From assembly GCF_900102215.1 (NCBI RefSeq), contig NZ_FNBG01000033.1, positions 1 through 51,569 of the forward strand: a DNA stretch of 51,569 bases, given 5' to 3'. The stretch comes from Fontibacillus panacisegetis. Its GTDB lineage: Bacteria > Bacillota > Bacilli > Paenibacillales > Paenibacillaceae. Within the stretch, counting starts at the first letter, position 1; the number at the start of each line of letters is the position of its first letter. The translations under genes and the position numbers were made by a program. The notes below the pieces were generated by a model. That model did no database searches. It had not been told where the DNA came from and saw only the letters and a list, made by a program, of their open reading frames with translations. Below, one piece after another: positions 33,807 to 44,289 of the stretch.

Positions 33807-34283
33807 TGCAAGCCCCCCTCTGAGTCTCGGCGAAATTACATATACTTATATGTTATCCTGCCCACCTTCATGTTGCAAGTAAAAAGTCAAAAAATTGTTA
33901 AATTTTTCTCCGTTTCAGTCGAAATAATGAAGTATTAGCTATTCCACGTGTGTGTTTTGTAATTGACAACCCTCTGATTCTTATTTTTCCTCTCTGTACT
34001 CAATCTGTGGACAAATCACTCAAATGTCCATGCAAAAGTGGACACATACTATATAATCATTTCTACTTCAATTAATCTATATATAGATAACTAACACCTT
34101 CACAAATACAACATGCAGTTATTAAACATCTTGCACGAAGGCATCTCAGTAATAGTTCAGTGTCCACCTTTCAAAAGACATTTCATCGATTTATCCACCA
34201 GACAAGGACAATAACCTGCCACCGCAATCACAAATTAGAAAACCGCCCGAAAAAAATCGGACGGTTTCGCAAACAACATTACC
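33807..34283. other. Intergenic region with repeated GTGGACA words
   Basis: No gene is supported. GTGGACA or its complement occurs at about 34005, 34038 and 34160, with a partial copy at about 34024. A TATAAT at 34052-34057 has no convincing -35. The meaning is unclear. Confidence 0.4.
34239..34268 (-). terminator. Terminator of uvrBA
   Basis: AAACCGTCCGA and TCGGGCGGTTT arms (one mismatch) on the minus strand, followed by TCTAATTTG. It begins 16 bases past the uvrA stop. Confidence 0.7.
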
Positions 34284-37154
34284 CTAGACCTCTATCTGCT
34301 GAAGCTTCATTTGCTCCTGTGTACGCTTCGTGTCGCGCTCCAGGATTGGCGCTAAATAGCGGCCTGTATATGATTCCTCTACCTTGACAATCTCCTCAGG
34401 TGTTCCTGTAGCTATAATCGTTCCGCCACCACTACCACCTTCCGGCCCTAGATCAATCAAATAATCCGCAGTCTTGATTACGTCCAGATTATGCTCAATC
34501 ACCAAGACGGTCTCGCCGGAATCAACCAGACGATGCAGCACCTTAAGTAAACGATCAATATCATCAACATGCAGACCCGTCGTTGGCTCATCCAGAATAT
34601 AAATCGTCTTGCCCGTGCTGCGGCGATACAGCTCCGATGCAAGCTTCACACGCTGAGCTTCACCACCGGACAATGTAGTAGCAGGTTGTCCCAGATTGAT
34701 GTACCCAAGTCCTACATCCAGCAAGGTTTGCAGCTTGCGGTGAATTTTCGGGATGTTTTGGAAGAACTCCGTCGCATCTTCTACTGTCATAGCCAGTACA
34801 TCTGCAATACTCTTGTTCTTATACTTAACCTCAAGCGTCTCACGATTGTATCTGTTGCCTTTGCACACTTCACAAGGAACATACACATCCGGCAAGAAGT
34901 GCATTTCAATTTTGATGATACCGTCGCCACGGCAGGCTTCACACCGTCCGCCCTTGATATTAAAGCTAAACCGACCTTTCTTATATCCGCGCACCTTCGC
35001 TTCGTTCGTTTGAGAAAACAGATCGCGAATATCATCAAAGACACCCGTATACGTCGCTGGATTTGAACGCGGTGTGCGGCCGATTGGAGATTGGTCGATA
35101 TCCACTACCTTATCCACGTGCTCCAAGCCTTTAATCTCACGATATTGACCCGGGCGTATCTTGGCTCTGTTCAAATCTCTGGCCAGAGTCTTATATAAAA
35201 TCTCATTAACTAAAGTTGATTTCCCTGATCCAGATACGCCTGTTACGGCTGTAAAAACACCGATCGGGAACTTCACATTAATATTCTTGAGATTGTTCTC
35301 CTTGGCTCCCTTCACTTCCAGCCAACGACCATCTGGCTTGCGACGGTCACCAGTTACAGGAATAAACTTCTTACCGCTTAAATATTGTCCGGTCAGTGAA
35401 TCAGGATCATTCATCACTTCCTGTGGTGTACCCTGCGAAACAACATTACCACCATGAATCCCTGCACCAGGACCAATGTCTACAATATAATCAGCGGCCA
35501 TCATTGTATCTTCATCATGCTCGACAACGATTAGCGTATTACCGATATCTCGCATATGAGCCAATGTAGCAATTAATCGGTCATTGTCACGCTGATGGAG
35601 ACCGATACTTGGTTCGTCCAAAATATACAATACTCCCATCAGACTTGAGCCAATCTGTGTAGCCAAACGAATACGCTGCGCTTCACCGCCTGACAATGTA
35701 CCTGCAGCACGGCTAAGCGTCAAATAATCGAGCCCTACGTTAACAAGGAACCCTAGACGGCTGTTAATTTCTTTGAGAATCATTTGAGCTATTATCTGTT
35801 CTTTTTCGGTAAGGTTGACCCCCTCGAAAAACTGCATAGCTTCGCCAATTGAAAGCGAAGTAACATAGGCCATGTTTTTCTCATTGATCGTAACCGCAAG
35901 ACTTTCACTCTTAAGTCGATGTCCTTTACATGTACTACAAGGCTTCGTCCCCATAAATTCTTCAATAAATTCACGAATGCCTTCTGAGCTTGTATCACGA
36001 TAACGGCGCTCCAAATTATGCACAATTCCTTCAAACGTAACATACGCATCCTTGCTCATTCCAAAATCATTCTGATAACGGAATCGGATCTTCGTATCAC
36101 CTGTACCATTCAGAAGCTTGTCCATCTGATCTTTGCTTAGCTCTGACACTGGTACATCCTGAGGAATCTTATAATGCTCACATACTGATTTTAGAAACTG
36201 CGGATAATAATTGGACGTACTGCCTGCCCAAGCTTCAAAAGCCCCATCTTCAATACTCTTTGATGTATCAGGCACAAGCAAGTCGGGATCTACAATCATC
36301 TTCGCACCGAGACCATCACATTCTGGACAAGCGCCAAAAGGACTGTTAAATGAAAACATTCTTGGGGACAATTCTTCAATGCTGAAGCCGCAAATCGGAC
36401 ATGCAAAATTGGAGCTAAAGCGCAGCTCCTCCTGTCCAATAATATCAACTAGAAGCTGACCTCCCGACATCTTAAGCGCAGTTTCAATCGAATCCGCTAA
36501 TCTACTTCGTACATCCTCTTTCACAACGATCCGGTCAACGATGACCTCGATCGAATGCTTCTTGTTCTTCTCAAGTTCAATGTTCTCCGACAGATCGCGC
36601 TGCTCACCATTCACGCGAACACGAACAAATCCTTGTTTGGAGATTTCAGTAAAGAGACTTTTATGCTCTCCCTTTTTGCCAGATACGACAGGAGCTAAAA
36701 TTTGCAGTCTCGTCTTCTCAGGGTACTGCATGATTCGATCTACCATCTGCTCTACGGTCTGAGAAGTAATTTCGATGCCATGCTCAGGGCAATGCGGATG
36801 ACCAACTCGTGCGAATAGAAGCCGCAAATAGTCGTAGACTTCAGTAACCGTGCCTACAGTGGAACGGGGGTTGCGACTTGTCGTCTTCTGATCAATTGAA
36901 ATAGCCGGAGACAAGCCTTCAATAGAGTCAACATCCGGCTTCTCCATTTGTCCTAAAAATTGCCGAGCGTACGCCGAGAGAGATTCCACATAACGGCGCT
37001 GACCCTCTGCATATATCGTATCGAAGGCTAGCGATGATTTACCTGATCCACTCAGTCCTGTCAGAACGACAAAACGATCTCGCGGTATCGTAATATTTAC
37101 ATTTTTTAAATTGTGCGCTCTCGCGCCTTTAATCACAATATTTTCACTAGCCAA
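34284..37154 (-). CDS. uvrA: Excinuclease ABC subunit A
   Basis: A 956-residue damage-recognition ATPase of nucleotide excision repair. The two ABC units each have Walker A (GLSGSGKSS near residue 29; GVSGSGKST near residue 640) and signatures [12 protein letters not shown] and [12 protein letters not shown]. Zinc-binding pairs CPIC...CPEC and CEAC...CEVC are present. It forms the UvrA2-UvrB2 complex. An in-frame ATG at 37163 directly abuts the AAGGAG box. The TTG at 37154, nine bases on, gives the normal N-terminus [18 protein letters not shown] and is preferred. It follows uvrB by 47 bases in one operon and ends at a terminator. Confidence 0.95.
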   Translation of the reverse strand: MASENIVIKGARAHNLKNVNITIPRDRFVVLTGLSGSGKSSLAFDTIYAEGQRRYVESLSAYARQFLGQMEKPDVDSIEGLSPAISIDQKTTSRNPRSTVGTVTEVYDYLRLLFARVGHPHCPEHGIEITSQTVEQMVDRIMQYPEKTRLQILAPVVSGKKGEHKSLFTEISKQGFVRVRVNGEQRDLSENIELEKNKKHSIEVIVDRIVVKEDVRSRLADSIETALKMSGGQLLVDIIGQEELRFSSNFACPICGFSIEELSPRMFSFNSPFGACPECDGLGAKMIVDPDLLVPDTSKSIEDGAFEAWAGSTSNYYPQFLKSVCEHYKIPQDVPVSELSKDQMDKLLNGTGDTKIRFRYQNDFGMSKDAYVTFEGIVHNLERRYRDTSSEGIREFIEEFMGTKPCSTCKGHRLKSESLAVTINEKNMAYVTSLSIGEAMQFFEGVNLTEKEQIIAQMILKEINSRLGFLVNVGLDYLTLSRAAGTLSGGEAQRIRLATQIGSSLMGVLYILDEPSIGLHQRDNDRLIATLAHMRDIGNTLIVVEHDEDTMMAADYIVDIGPGAGIHGGNVVSQGTPQEVMNDPDSLTGQYLSGKKFIPVTGDRRKPDGRWLEVKGAKENNLKNINVKFPIGVFTAVTGVSGSGKSTLVNEILYKTLARDLNRAKIRPGQYREIKGLEHVDKVVDIDQSPIGRTPRSNPATYTGVFDDIRDLFSQTNEAKVRGYKKGRFSFNIKGGRCEACRGDGIIKIEMHFLPDVYVPCEVCKGNRYNRETLEVKYKNKSIADVLAMTVEDATEFFQNIPKIHRKLQTLLDVGLGYINLGQPATTLSGGEAQRVKLASELYRRSTGKTIYILDEPTTGLHVDDIDRLLKVLHRLVDSGETVLVIEHNLDVIKTADYLIDLGPEGGSGGGTIIATGTPEEIVKVEESYTGRYLAPILERDTKRTQEQMKLQQIEV

Positions 37155-37201
37155 AAGTCTCATCTCCTTGATACAACTATGTTCTTTTTGCTGTTATTCC
37201 A

Positions 37202-39196
37202 TTATTCAGCCTTAAGCTCCATAATCGCGTCGCGAAGCTCTGCCGCTCTCTCAAACTGCAGGTTCTTCGCCGCTTCCTTCATTTCAGCTTCCATCCGACC
37301 GATCATCGCCTCACGATCACGTTTAGACATCTTACTCTTAGCCGCATCCGAAAGGTAGTCACTTTTGCTCTCAGCTACGCGGGTAGCCTCAATAACGTCA
37401 CGAACCTTCTTGCGAATCGTCTGCGGAGTAATGCCATGCTTCTCATTATAGGCAATCTGTATGCTGCGACGGCGTTCGGTCTCCTTAATCGCTTTGTCCA
37501 TCGATTCCGTGATGTTATCACCATACATTAACACGCGACCTTCTGAATTCCGCGCCGCACGTCCTATCGTCTGAATAAGAGACCTCTCAGACCGAAGGAA
37601 ACCTTCTTTATCCGCATCCAGAATTGCCACAAGAGTTACCTCAGGCAGATCGAGGCCCTCCCGCAAAAGATTGATTCCAATGAGAACATGGAATGTTCCA
37701 AGTCGAAGATCACGCAATATGCTCATCCGCTCAAGTGTCTTGATATCAGAGTGAAGATATCGTACCTTTATGCCGATCTCCTTCAAGTAATCCGTCAAAT
37801 CTTCTGACATCTTCTTAGTCAGCGTAGTGACGAGAACTCTTTCATCCTTCGCGATCCGGTCGCGAATTTCCCCGATTAAGTCGTCGATTTGCCCCTTAGT
37901 AGGCCGCACCTCAATAATTGGATCAAGCAACCCTGTCGGCCGAATAATTTGCTCAACCATCGTATTGCAGTGTTCGATTTCATAAGGTCCCGGCGTTGCC
38001 GATACGTAGATTAGCTGATCTGCTTTCCCCTCAAACTCCTCAAAACGAAGCGGCCGGTTATCAAGGGCAGACGGCAGTCTGAAACCATGCTCAACGAGCA
38101 CATTTTTACGCGCTTGGTCACCGTTATACATCGCTCGTATTTGAGGCAGCGTCACATGGGATTCATCAATAACGACCAGCATATCGTCCGGAAAATAATC
38201 CATCAGCGTATACGGTGTGGCTCCACGTTCACGGAACGTCAATGGACCGGAGTAATTTTCAATCCCCGAGCAGAAGCCCACTTCTTTCATCATTTCAATG
38301 TCATATCTTGTTCGCTGCTCAAGACGCTGAGCCTCCAGCAGCTTGCCTTGCGATCTGAATAATTCAAGCCGCTCCTCAAGCTCGCGCTCAATGTCAGTAA
38401 TGGCTACCTTCATTGTCTCTTCTTGAGTTACGAAGTGAGATGCCGGGAAAATAGCTACATGCTCCCTGTCTCCAACCAATTCTCCCGTCAGGACGTCAAT
38501 TTCAGTAATCCGGTCTATTTCATCACCGAAAAATTCAACCCTAATCGCTTGTTCTCCCTTTGATGCTGGGAAAATTTCCAGTACATCACCGCGCACGCGG
38601 AATGTTCCGCGTACAAAATTGATGTCGTTGCGCTGATACTGAATATCGACCAGGCGGCTTAAAATCTGATTTCTTGGTTTTTCCATCCCTACGCGCAGAG
38701 ACAGAACAAGGTTGCCGTATTCCAATGGGGAACCGAGGCCATAAATGCACGATACGCTAGCCACAATAATGACATCGCGCCGTTCAAAAAGCGAGCTTGT
38801 CGCAGAGTGCCGTAATTTGTCGATTTCTTCGTTGATGCTGGAATCTTTCTCTATATAGGTGTCGGATGAAGGAATATAAGCTTCTGGTTGGTAGTAGTCA
38901 TAGTAGCTGACAAAATAATCTACAGAATTATGTGGAAAAAACTCTTTAAACTCACCCGCAAGCTGCGCAGCGAGTGTCTTGTTGTGAGCGATGACCAGAG
39001 TGGGGCGATTCAATTGTGCTATCGTATGGGCTATTGTGAACGTTTTACCTGTGCCTGTAGCCCCTAATAGGGTCTGGTGCTTTTTACCCATCTTTACACC
39101 TTCGACCAATTGCTCCACAGCCCGCGGCTGGTCTCCCTGCGGCGAATATTCGGAAATAAGCTCGAATTTATTGTTACTAAAGACAATATCACTCAT
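37202..39196 (-). CDS. uvrB: Excinuclease ABC subunit B
   Basis: A 664-residue helicase-like repair protein that receives DNA damage from UvrA and recruits UvrC. Walker A GATGTGKT is at residues 45-52. The beta-hairpin region reads [14 protein letters not shown] near residue 95. The DESHVTLPQ box lies near residue 338, helicase motif [11 protein letters not shown] near residue 540, and the C-terminal UVR coiled coil at about 625-660 ([20 protein letters not shown]). Full length for the family. It is the first gene of uvrBA, with a possible LexA box about 140 bases upstream. Confidence 0.96.
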   Translation of the reverse strand: MSDIVFSNNKFELISEYSPQGDQPRAVEQLVEGVKMGKKHQTLLGATGTGKTFTIAHTIAQLNRPTLVIAHNKTLAAQLAGEFKEFFPHNSVDYFVSYYDYYQPEAYIPSSDTYIEKDSSINEEIDKLRHSATSSLFERRDVIIVASVSCIYGLGSPLEYGNLVLSLRVGMEKPRNQILSRLVDIQYQRNDINFVRGTFRVRGDVLEIFPASKGEQAIRVEFFGDEIDRITEIDVLTGELVGDREHVAIFPASHFVTQEETMKVAITDIERELEERLELFRSQGKLLEAQRLEQRTRYDIEMMKEVGFCSGIENYSGPLTFRERGATPYTLMDYFPDDMLVVIDESHVTLPQIRAMYNGDQARKNVLVEHGFRLPSALDNRPLRFEEFEGKADQLIYVSATPGPYEIEHCNTMVEQIIRPTGLLDPIIEVRPTKGQIDDLIGEIRDRIAKDERVLVTTLTKKMSEDLTDYLKEIGIKVRYLHSDIKTLERMSILRDLRLGTFHVLIGINLLREGLDLPEVTLVAILDADKEGFLRSERSLIQTIGRAARNSEGRVLMYGDNITESMDKAIKETERRRSIQIAYNEKHGITPQTIRKKVRDVIEATRVAESKSDYLSDAAKSKMSKRDREAMIGRMEAEMKEAAKNLQFERAAELRDAIMELKAE

Positions 39197-39338
39197 TGTC
39201 CAACATCACCCTTATCGTCTAAAATGAGATACTAGAGGGGAAATCCACCTGAATTCAACTTACTTCTATAATTAACCTTTACGGTGATTTTCAAAAATAG
39301 AAGACAAGAAACGACTCATTCCGAAAAATGTAAAATAG

Positions 39339-39350
39339 GAATAAGTGTTC
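39339..39350. promoter_or_regulatory. Possible LexA (DinR) box upstream of uvrB
   Basis: GAATAAGTGTTC fits the Gram-positive LexA core GAAC-N4-GTTC with one mismatch, including the expected purine/pyrimidine positions. It lies between divergent uvrB and motA. B. subtilis uvrBA is known to be LexA-controlled. No strong promoter was identified around it, so it remains a candidate. Confidence 0.35.
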
Positions 39351-39418
39351 TCATGTATTATACCTTTTTCATTATTTATATGCAAACGATATGTTAAGAA
39401 ATGGAGCTGGAGTTAAGA

Positions 39419-40204
39419 ATGGATATTACAACAATATTGGGGATCATTATCGGTCTCGCCGCACTCATCGGCGGATTCGTGTGGGAAGGCGGAGAATTGG
39501 CAGGGCTTATGCAGCTTGCAGCAGCCGTTATCGTGTTTGGCGGTACGCTGGCTGCCGTTATGGTCAGTTTTCCTTTCGCCAAGCTGCGCACTGTACCAAA
39601 GGCTATCGTGCTCGCTTTTACCTCAAGCCAGCACGACGAGAATCAACTGATTGAGGACATCGTCAGTATGTCGACCATTGCTCGGCGTGAAGGGGTGCTG
39701 GCTCTGGAACGCAAATCAAACGTGCATGCTGATGCCTTTTTGCGGGAGGGTGTTCAGCTTGCTGTTGACGGCACTGAACAAGGCATGATCAAACAAATCA
39801 TGGAATACGAAATTGATGCTATTCAGAATAAATACGACGGATATGCGAAAATATTCGAATCCGCAGGTGGATATGCACCGACGATGGGAATTATCGGTAC
39901 AGTCATGGGGCTTATTCACGTTTTAGGCAGTCTGACCGAGCCGACATCATTAGGACCCTCAATTGCCCTGGCCTTTACCGCGACTTTGTATGGGGTTGCC
40001 AGTGCCAACCTGATTTTTCTTCCGATCGCTTCCAAGCTTAAAGCGCGTGGTGAAGATGAAATCAACCGGATGGAAATGATGCTGGAAGGTATTCTTTCGA
40101 TTCAGAATGGCGACCACCCACTGCTTGTCCGGCGCAAATTGGTATCTTTTACAGCTATTACTCATCAGAAGGCTGCTAGCCCGTCCGAGGAGATTGGAGC
40201 ATGA
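39419..40204 (+). CDS. motA: Flagellar motor stator protein MotA
   Basis: A 261-residue inner-membrane protein with four helices. The first two are ILGIIIGLAALIGGFVW and LAAAVIVFGGTLAAVMVSFP. The large cytoplasmic loop carries charged torque residues (LALERKSNVHADAFLREGVQL). Helices 3-4 contain APTMGIIGTVMGLIHVL and GPSIALAFTATLYGVASANLIF, with the conserved prolines. An ATG at 39401 is in frame, but GGAG ahead of the ATG at 39419 supports the shorter form. It overlaps motB by four bases. No other flagellar gene lies in this window. Confidence 0.92.
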   Translation: MDITTILGIIIGLAALIGGFVWEGGELAGLMQLAAAVIVFGGTLAAVMVSFPFAKLRTVPKAIVLAFTSSQHDENQLIEDIVSMSTIARREGVLALERKSNVHADAFLREGVQLAVDGTEQGMIKQIMEYEIDAIQNKYDGYAKIFESAGGYAPTMGIIGTVMGLIHVLGSLTEPTSLGPSIALAFTATLYGVASANLIFLPIASKLKARGEDEINRMEMMLEGILSIQNGDHPLLVRRKLVSFTAITHQKAASPSEEIGA

Positions 40205-41040
40205 GAGAGAGATCAAGATCATCTCGGCGCAATCGACATGTCACGCATGATATGAAAGACCGTTGGATGATTACATATGCCGATTTAATTACTTTATTAC
40301 TCATTTTTTTCGTAGTCATGTATGCAATGAGTCGTCTGGATGTAGAGAAATACGAAATCGTGACGCAATCGCTGCAGCTTACCTTCAAAAGTGGAGACTC
40401 ACTCATTGAAAAGGGAACCGGCATCCTTGGTACGGAGGACCAGTATGATTTTAAAAATCCACCTTCGAATCAAGGCAACAACGAGAATGGATCAACTGGA
40501 GCAGAAGGTGATTCGAGCAGCAATGACGACTCACAAAAGCCGCTAACCGAACGTGAGCTTGCCTTCCGCAAACAGGAAGAGGAATTGCAGAACCTCATGA
40601 ATCGAATTCAGACTTACGTCAAGGACAACAAACTGGAGGATCAAATTAATGTAACCGATATGCCCAAAGGCATTTCTATTACTTTAAGCGATCGTTTTCT
40701 GTTTGATACCGGCAAGGCTGAATTAAAAGCTGGGTCTGCTAAAACTTTATCTAGATTAGCCAGTCTGTTCAGCGAGCTGGACACGGCGATCAGTATCGAG
40801 GGTCACACCGACAACAATCCTATCGTCCGCGCCTCAACCTATAAGGATAACTGGGAGTTGTCCGGGGCGAGAGCTCTGTCGGTGCTGCGTTATTTCATCG
40901 ATAAGGAGGAGCTTGATCCAGACGGCTTCCAATATGCCGGATACGGAGATACAAGACCAGCAGCAGACAACTCCACATCAGAAGGAAGAGCTAAAAATCG
41001 TCGTGTTGAAATTACTGTGCTAAGACAGTTGCAGCAATAG
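40201..41040 (+). CDS. motB: Flagellar motor stator protein MotB
   Basis: A 279-residue stator partner of MotA. A basic N-terminus is followed by a single helix with the ion-binding Asp28 (WMITYADLITLLLIFFVV). A Ser/Asn-rich linker at about 75-115 and a plug-like region lead to an OmpA-type peptidoglycan-binding domain (about 160-279: FDTGKAELKAGSA, then IEGHTDNNPI, then GYGDTRPAADN, then AKNRRVEI). Eleven residues after Asp28 is Val39, as in proton-type MotB rather than sodium-type MotS, which has Leu there. Coupling by proton is inferred from that. The start overlaps the motA stop (ATGA). Confidence 0.92.
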   Translation: MRERSRSSRRNRHVTHDMKDRWMITYADLITLLLIFFVVMYAMSRLDVEKYEIVTQSLQLTFKSGDSLIEKGTGILGTEDQYDFKNPPSNQGNNENGSTGAEGDSSSNDDSQKPLTERELAFRKQEEELQNLMNRIQTYVKDNKLEDQINVTDMPKGISITLSDRFLFDTGKAELKAGSAKTLSRLASLFSELDTAISIEGHTDNNPIVRASTYKDNWELSGARALSVLRYFIDKEELDPDGFQYAGYGDTRPAADNSTSEGRAKNRRVEITVLRQLQQ

Positions 41041-41064
41041 CCCTTATATCGTGCTTCATAATTA

Positions 41065-41262
41065 AATAGAGGAAATTACTTCTCTTATTTCTTGAGAATG
41101 GGTTGTTTTTTTGAGAATAAGGGAATTTTCTTCCTCTATTAGTGCAAAATCAGGCCAAGCAGTCAAATGAACAGCTGATAGCACCACAATAGCGGAATTA
41201 ATTTCCCTTATTTTTTCAGAAATGAGATACCTTTGAGGAATAGAGGAACTTTCTTACCCTAT
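41065..41262. repeat. Cluster of four 25-base near-palindromes
   Basis: Copies at 41065-41089, 41116-41141, 41188-41212 and 41239-41262 match AATAGAGGAA, five centre bases, TTCCTCTATT with small changes (for example GGGA for AGGA). Spacing is 51, 72 and 51 bases. They fill the gap between motB and the convergent minJ-like gene. Similar copies occur at 9214-9290 and 48961-49158. Confidence 0.75.
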
Positions 41263-41301
41263 CACAACTAACAACCAAATTTGCTCATAGCCCTTCGTTG
41301 T

Positions 41302-42612
41302 TTATGATTGATTGTTTACGTTCACGTTCGTGTCGTGGCTACCGCCTCTGTTGACATTTTTCGCCCCGCGCTTAGGCTTAAGCAATTGCAGCAGGGATAA
41401 TGGCTGAAGACGTACAGCTACAGGAGCCTTTTCGTCCGGAGATAAAATCACACCTAGCTGATGGTGTTCACCAGCATAAAGGGCGCGTTGAAGAAATTTA
41501 CTCTCCCCAGCGAGGTTGCGAACCTCCAGCTTACAAAATGCTGCGTTCAATCTTAATGCCGCATGCAGTTCCTCTTTTGTGCCCACATGCACTCCGTTTG
41601 CTCGTACAATCGTCTCACCCGGCTGTATTCCCATTGCAACTGCCGGACTTTCAGGAATTACTGCAAGCACTCTTAACCCACCTAACGGATTCACATACAA
41701 CGGGCTCAGCTGCTGTTCATCATAGCGACTCCGGAACACCAGATATTCGTGAATTCCAAAAGAACAAAGCGCTGCAACCACTATAAACGGAGACCATTTA
41801 GACGATATGACCGCCAATATTACAATAAAAGTACCATACCACATTAATCTTCCCGACGTAATTCTAGCTTTGGCTTGTGGCAGCATTCCGATTGTCATTT
41901 CCGAGAATCCCATCACGATTGGCAGTGCAACAAGACCGAAGCCCCCTTGCCATGCGTCCCCCCCGAAGAATGGACTCCATGGCAATACTCCTCCTGTCGT
42001 CTGCGCTGGTATGAGTAACAATAGTGGAACTGGCCATAGACTCTGCATTTGGTATCCGCCGACCAGCTTCCCTCGCTTTCCCTCATAAAAGAGAGGGCCC
42101 GCGAAAGATGCTCCTTGCCAGCGAACAAGCATCCCCTCCGCCAAATGAAGCACACCTACAAGACATAGCAGTGCAGGGATATTTAGTTCACGTATAGCAA
42201 ATACGGCCTGTCCAACGACACTTTCACCTTCAAATGAAGGAACCAGGTTCAATATAAACTGGATGACCCCCAAAAGCCCTACCGAATAAGCTAAACATAA
42301 ATACCTTACTCTCAGAAACAGCAATATTACCGTCGCTATCCAAATACAAATAATACCCTCTACCGTTAACGTCATCCCAATAAAAGCGAAAGCTATAGAA
42401 ATACCTATGCCTGCTACCAGTCCACCCAGAACTGTTCGCCAGGTTTGGGTCAGCCAGCTATGAAGCTTCACATGAAACAATTTTCGTTCTAAAAGCACCT
42501 GCCTACGATATAAGAGCATAATCAAAATGATCGAAATATAATAAAAAGGCTGCAATAAGAGCTGTACTCCAGCCTCCGCGAAATTCCACAATCCTTCAAG
42601 TACGAGATCCAA
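41302..42612 (-). CDS. minJ: PDZ-domain membrane protein, MinJ-like division factor
   Basis: A 436-residue protein with about seven to eight helices in residues 1-300 and a C-terminal PDZ domain (about 325-395: GGLRVLAVIPESPAVAMGIQPGE, in parts). It resembles B. subtilis MinJ, which bridges DivIVA and MinD. In B. subtilis minJ also neighbours ctpB and ftsEX, as here. The ATG at 42645 lies just past a terminator with no ribosome site. AGGAG inside the first codons points to TTG at 42612 as the start (MDLVLEGLWNF). A short Asn-rich tail ends the protein. Assignment rests on topology plus gene order. Confidence 0.75.
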   Translation of the reverse strand: MDLVLEGLWNFAEAGVQLLLQPFYYISIILIMLLYRRQVLLERKLFHVKLHSWLTQTWRTVLGGLVAGIGISIAFAFIGMTLTVEGIICIWIATVILLFLRVRYLCLAYSVGLLGVIQFILNLVPSFEGESVVGQAVFAIRELNIPALLCLVGVLHLAEGMLVRWQGASFAGPLFYEGKRGKLVGGYQMQSLWPVPLLLLIPAQTTGGVLPWSPFFGGDAWQGGFGLVALPIVMGFSEMTIGMLPQAKARITSGRLMWYGTFIVILAVISSKWSPFIVVAALCSFGIHEYLVFRSRYDEQQLSPLYVNPLGGLRVLAVIPESPAVAMGIQPGETIVRANGVHVGTKEELHAALRLNAAFCKLEVRNLAGESKFLQRALYAGEHHQLGVILSPDEKAPVAVRLQPLSLLQLLKPKRGAKNVNRGGSHDTNVNVNNQS

Positions 42613-42653
42613 GAGAGGTTCACTCCTATCTAATGGTCTTAACATAATTAGCA

Positions 42654-42681
42654 GAAAAAAAGAAGGCCAGTGTCAGCCTTC
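42654..42681 (-). terminator. Terminator between ctpB and minJ
   Basis: GAAGGC and GCCTTC arms with an 8-base loop, followed on the minus strand by eight T residues. It separates ctpB from the minJ-like gene, whose promoter is then not obvious. Confidence 0.8.
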
Positions 42682-42697
42682 TTCATGTATTCGACGC

Positions 42698-44149
42698 CTA
42701 AGATGCAATATCCTTCCGGATTTCTTCAATTGCCCGGTTCATTTGATTATCGTTCTTCTTATCCTGAATTTGCTTTATCAGACTACTTTCCAAAGCCTCC
42801 GCAGTCTTGGCATCCAGAACGCCCGTTACTTCAAGCTTATTGTCATCCTGGAATTTCTTAACCGCATTTTCCGTACCTTTACCAAAATAACCGTCCTTGC
42901 GACCTGGATCATATCCTAAGCCGCTGAGCATGATTTGGGCACTCTTAATATCGTCACCCAGCGTATCGTATTTATAGTTTTTTTCTTTGTTAATTGGCGC
43001 TACCGAGAAATAATCTGGTTGGGATACCGCTAAATCCGGCTTAATGCCCTTTTTGTGAATCCACTCTCCATTAGGAGTCAACCACTTGGCGATCGTTACT
43101 TTCAAGAGGCTGCCATCTCCCAATTCATGAGTAAAGCTCGTCTGAACCGTACCTTTCCCGTAGGTTGCTTCACCGATCAGCTTCGCACCCGCAGATTCCT
43201 GCAACGCTCCGGCCAAAATCTCAGATGCACTGGCACTCCCTTTATTAGTGAGTACAGCTACAGGATAGGACTTGCCCCCGCCTTTGGACAACGTCCCCTC
43301 ACGCCGTTTATTTTTGTCCTCAACCAGTACGATGCCTTTACCTTTAGGAACGAACTGTTGCGCCATCTCGATTACAACCGGCAAAACTCCTCCTGGATTG
43401 TTACGCACATCAATAACAAGACCTTTCATACCCTTTTGTTCTAAGGCAGCTAGTTCTTTTTGGAACCGCTCTGCTGTGTTCATCGAAAACTCAGTAACTC
43501 CAATAACACCGACCCCGCCTTGCTCCATGCGGGCATACACTGTCTCCAGTGCAATATCAGCCCGGACAATTTTGAATTCCAGCGACGCCGCAGAACCGGA
43601 CCGTTTCACTTTCACTTTAGCCTCTGTACCTTTAGGACCGCGAATTTTAGATACCGCTTCATTCAGACTTAAGCCCTCAAACGATTCTCCATTCACTGAC
43701 AGCAAAATATCTTTAGGCTTGATCCCTGCCTTTTCAGCAGGGGAGCCCTTGATTGGAGACACAACAACGACATTCCCATTCTCCATGGACACCTCAGCAC
43801 CAATTCCCGTAAAAGAGCCTTCAATCTGCTCAGAGAACTGCTGTGCCGTCTCAGGCCCCATGTAAGAGCTGAACGGATCACCCAGTGCACGCATCATGCC
43901 ATCAATAGCACCATTAACGAGCTTGCTCTGATCTACGTCCTCAACATAATTCTTTTTGACAAGCTCGAGCGCCGTTTCAATTTTTTTGATATCACTTTTG
44001 GTGCTTGATCCGGAATTATCGGCAAAAATACCACTGGTGACCGGACCTGCGCCTGCAAAACTCCACTGTCCCGTAAAGGTCAAGGTGAGCAAGCTGCTAA
44101 CAAGCATCGCAATTACTACAAAAAAAGCTACTGTACGTCCTTTAAACAT
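42698..44149 (-). CDS. ctpB: Carboxyl-terminal processing protease CtpB, S41 family
   Basis: A 483-residue protease with an N-terminal signal anchor (VAFFVVIAMLVSSLLTLTF). A PDZ domain spans about residues 90-180 (VVVSPIKGSPAEKAGIKPKD). The S41 core has the nucleophile Ser in NKGSASASEILAGAL and the general-base Lys in GEATYGKGTVQT. A C-terminal peptidoglycan-binding domain follows (about 395-460). In Bacillus CtpB acts in sporulation signalling by cleaving SpoIVFA. GTG at 44161 is in frame, but AGGCGGTG ahead of the ATG at 44149 favours the latter. It lies in the ftsEX neighbourhood as in B. subtilis. Confidence 0.9.
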   Translation of the reverse strand: MFKGRTVAFFVVIAMLVSSLLTLTFTGQWSFAGAGPVTSGIFADNSGSSTKSDIKKIETALELVKKNYVEDVDQSKLVNGAIDGMMRALGDPFSSYMGPETAQQFSEQIEGSFTGIGAEVSMENGNVVVVSPIKGSPAEKAGIKPKDILLSVNGESFEGLSLNEAVSKIRGPKGTEAKVKVKRSGSAASLEFKIVRADIALETVYARMEQGGVGVIGVTEFSMNTAERFQKELAALEQKGMKGLVIDVRNNPGGVLPVVIEMAQQFVPKGKGIVLVEDKNKRREGTLSKGGGKSYPVAVLTNKGSASASEILAGALQESAGAKLIGEATYGKGTVQTSFTHELGDGSLLKVTIAKWLTPNGEWIHKKGIKPDLAVSQPDYFSVAPINKEKNYKYDTLGDDIKSAQIMLSGLGYDPGRKDGYFGKGTENAVKKFQDDNKLEVTGVLDAKTAEALESSLIKQIQDKKNDNQMNRAIEEIRKDIAS

Positions 44150-44230
44150 GGATGAATTCACCGCCTATAGTTGGTATATATAGTATATGTCTGGCTTGTA
44201 CGGAATATTTACGAAGCAAAAAGAAGGGAA

Positions 44231-44266
44231 AAACGGATACGCCTTGTCTAAAGGTGGTATCCGTTT
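44231..44266 (-). terminator. Terminator of the M23 peptidase gene
   Basis: Perfect 10-base arms AAACGGATAC and GTATCCGTTT with a 16-base loop, followed on the minus strand by TTCCCTTCTTTTT. It separates the ftsEX-peptidase unit from ctpB. Confidence 0.75.
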
Positions 44267-44289
44267 CCAGCAAGCACAATCATATTTTA

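Noticed and set aside
39366..39392. Sigma-D flagellar promoter upstream of motA
   Set aside because: AACGATAT resembles the sigma-D -10 element, but no TAAA lies at the required distance upstream.
41065..41262. Spaced repeats resembling a short CRISPR array
   Set aside because: Copies are imperfect palindromes of 24-26 bases with uneven spacing, recur in other intergenic gaps, and no cas gene is in the window.
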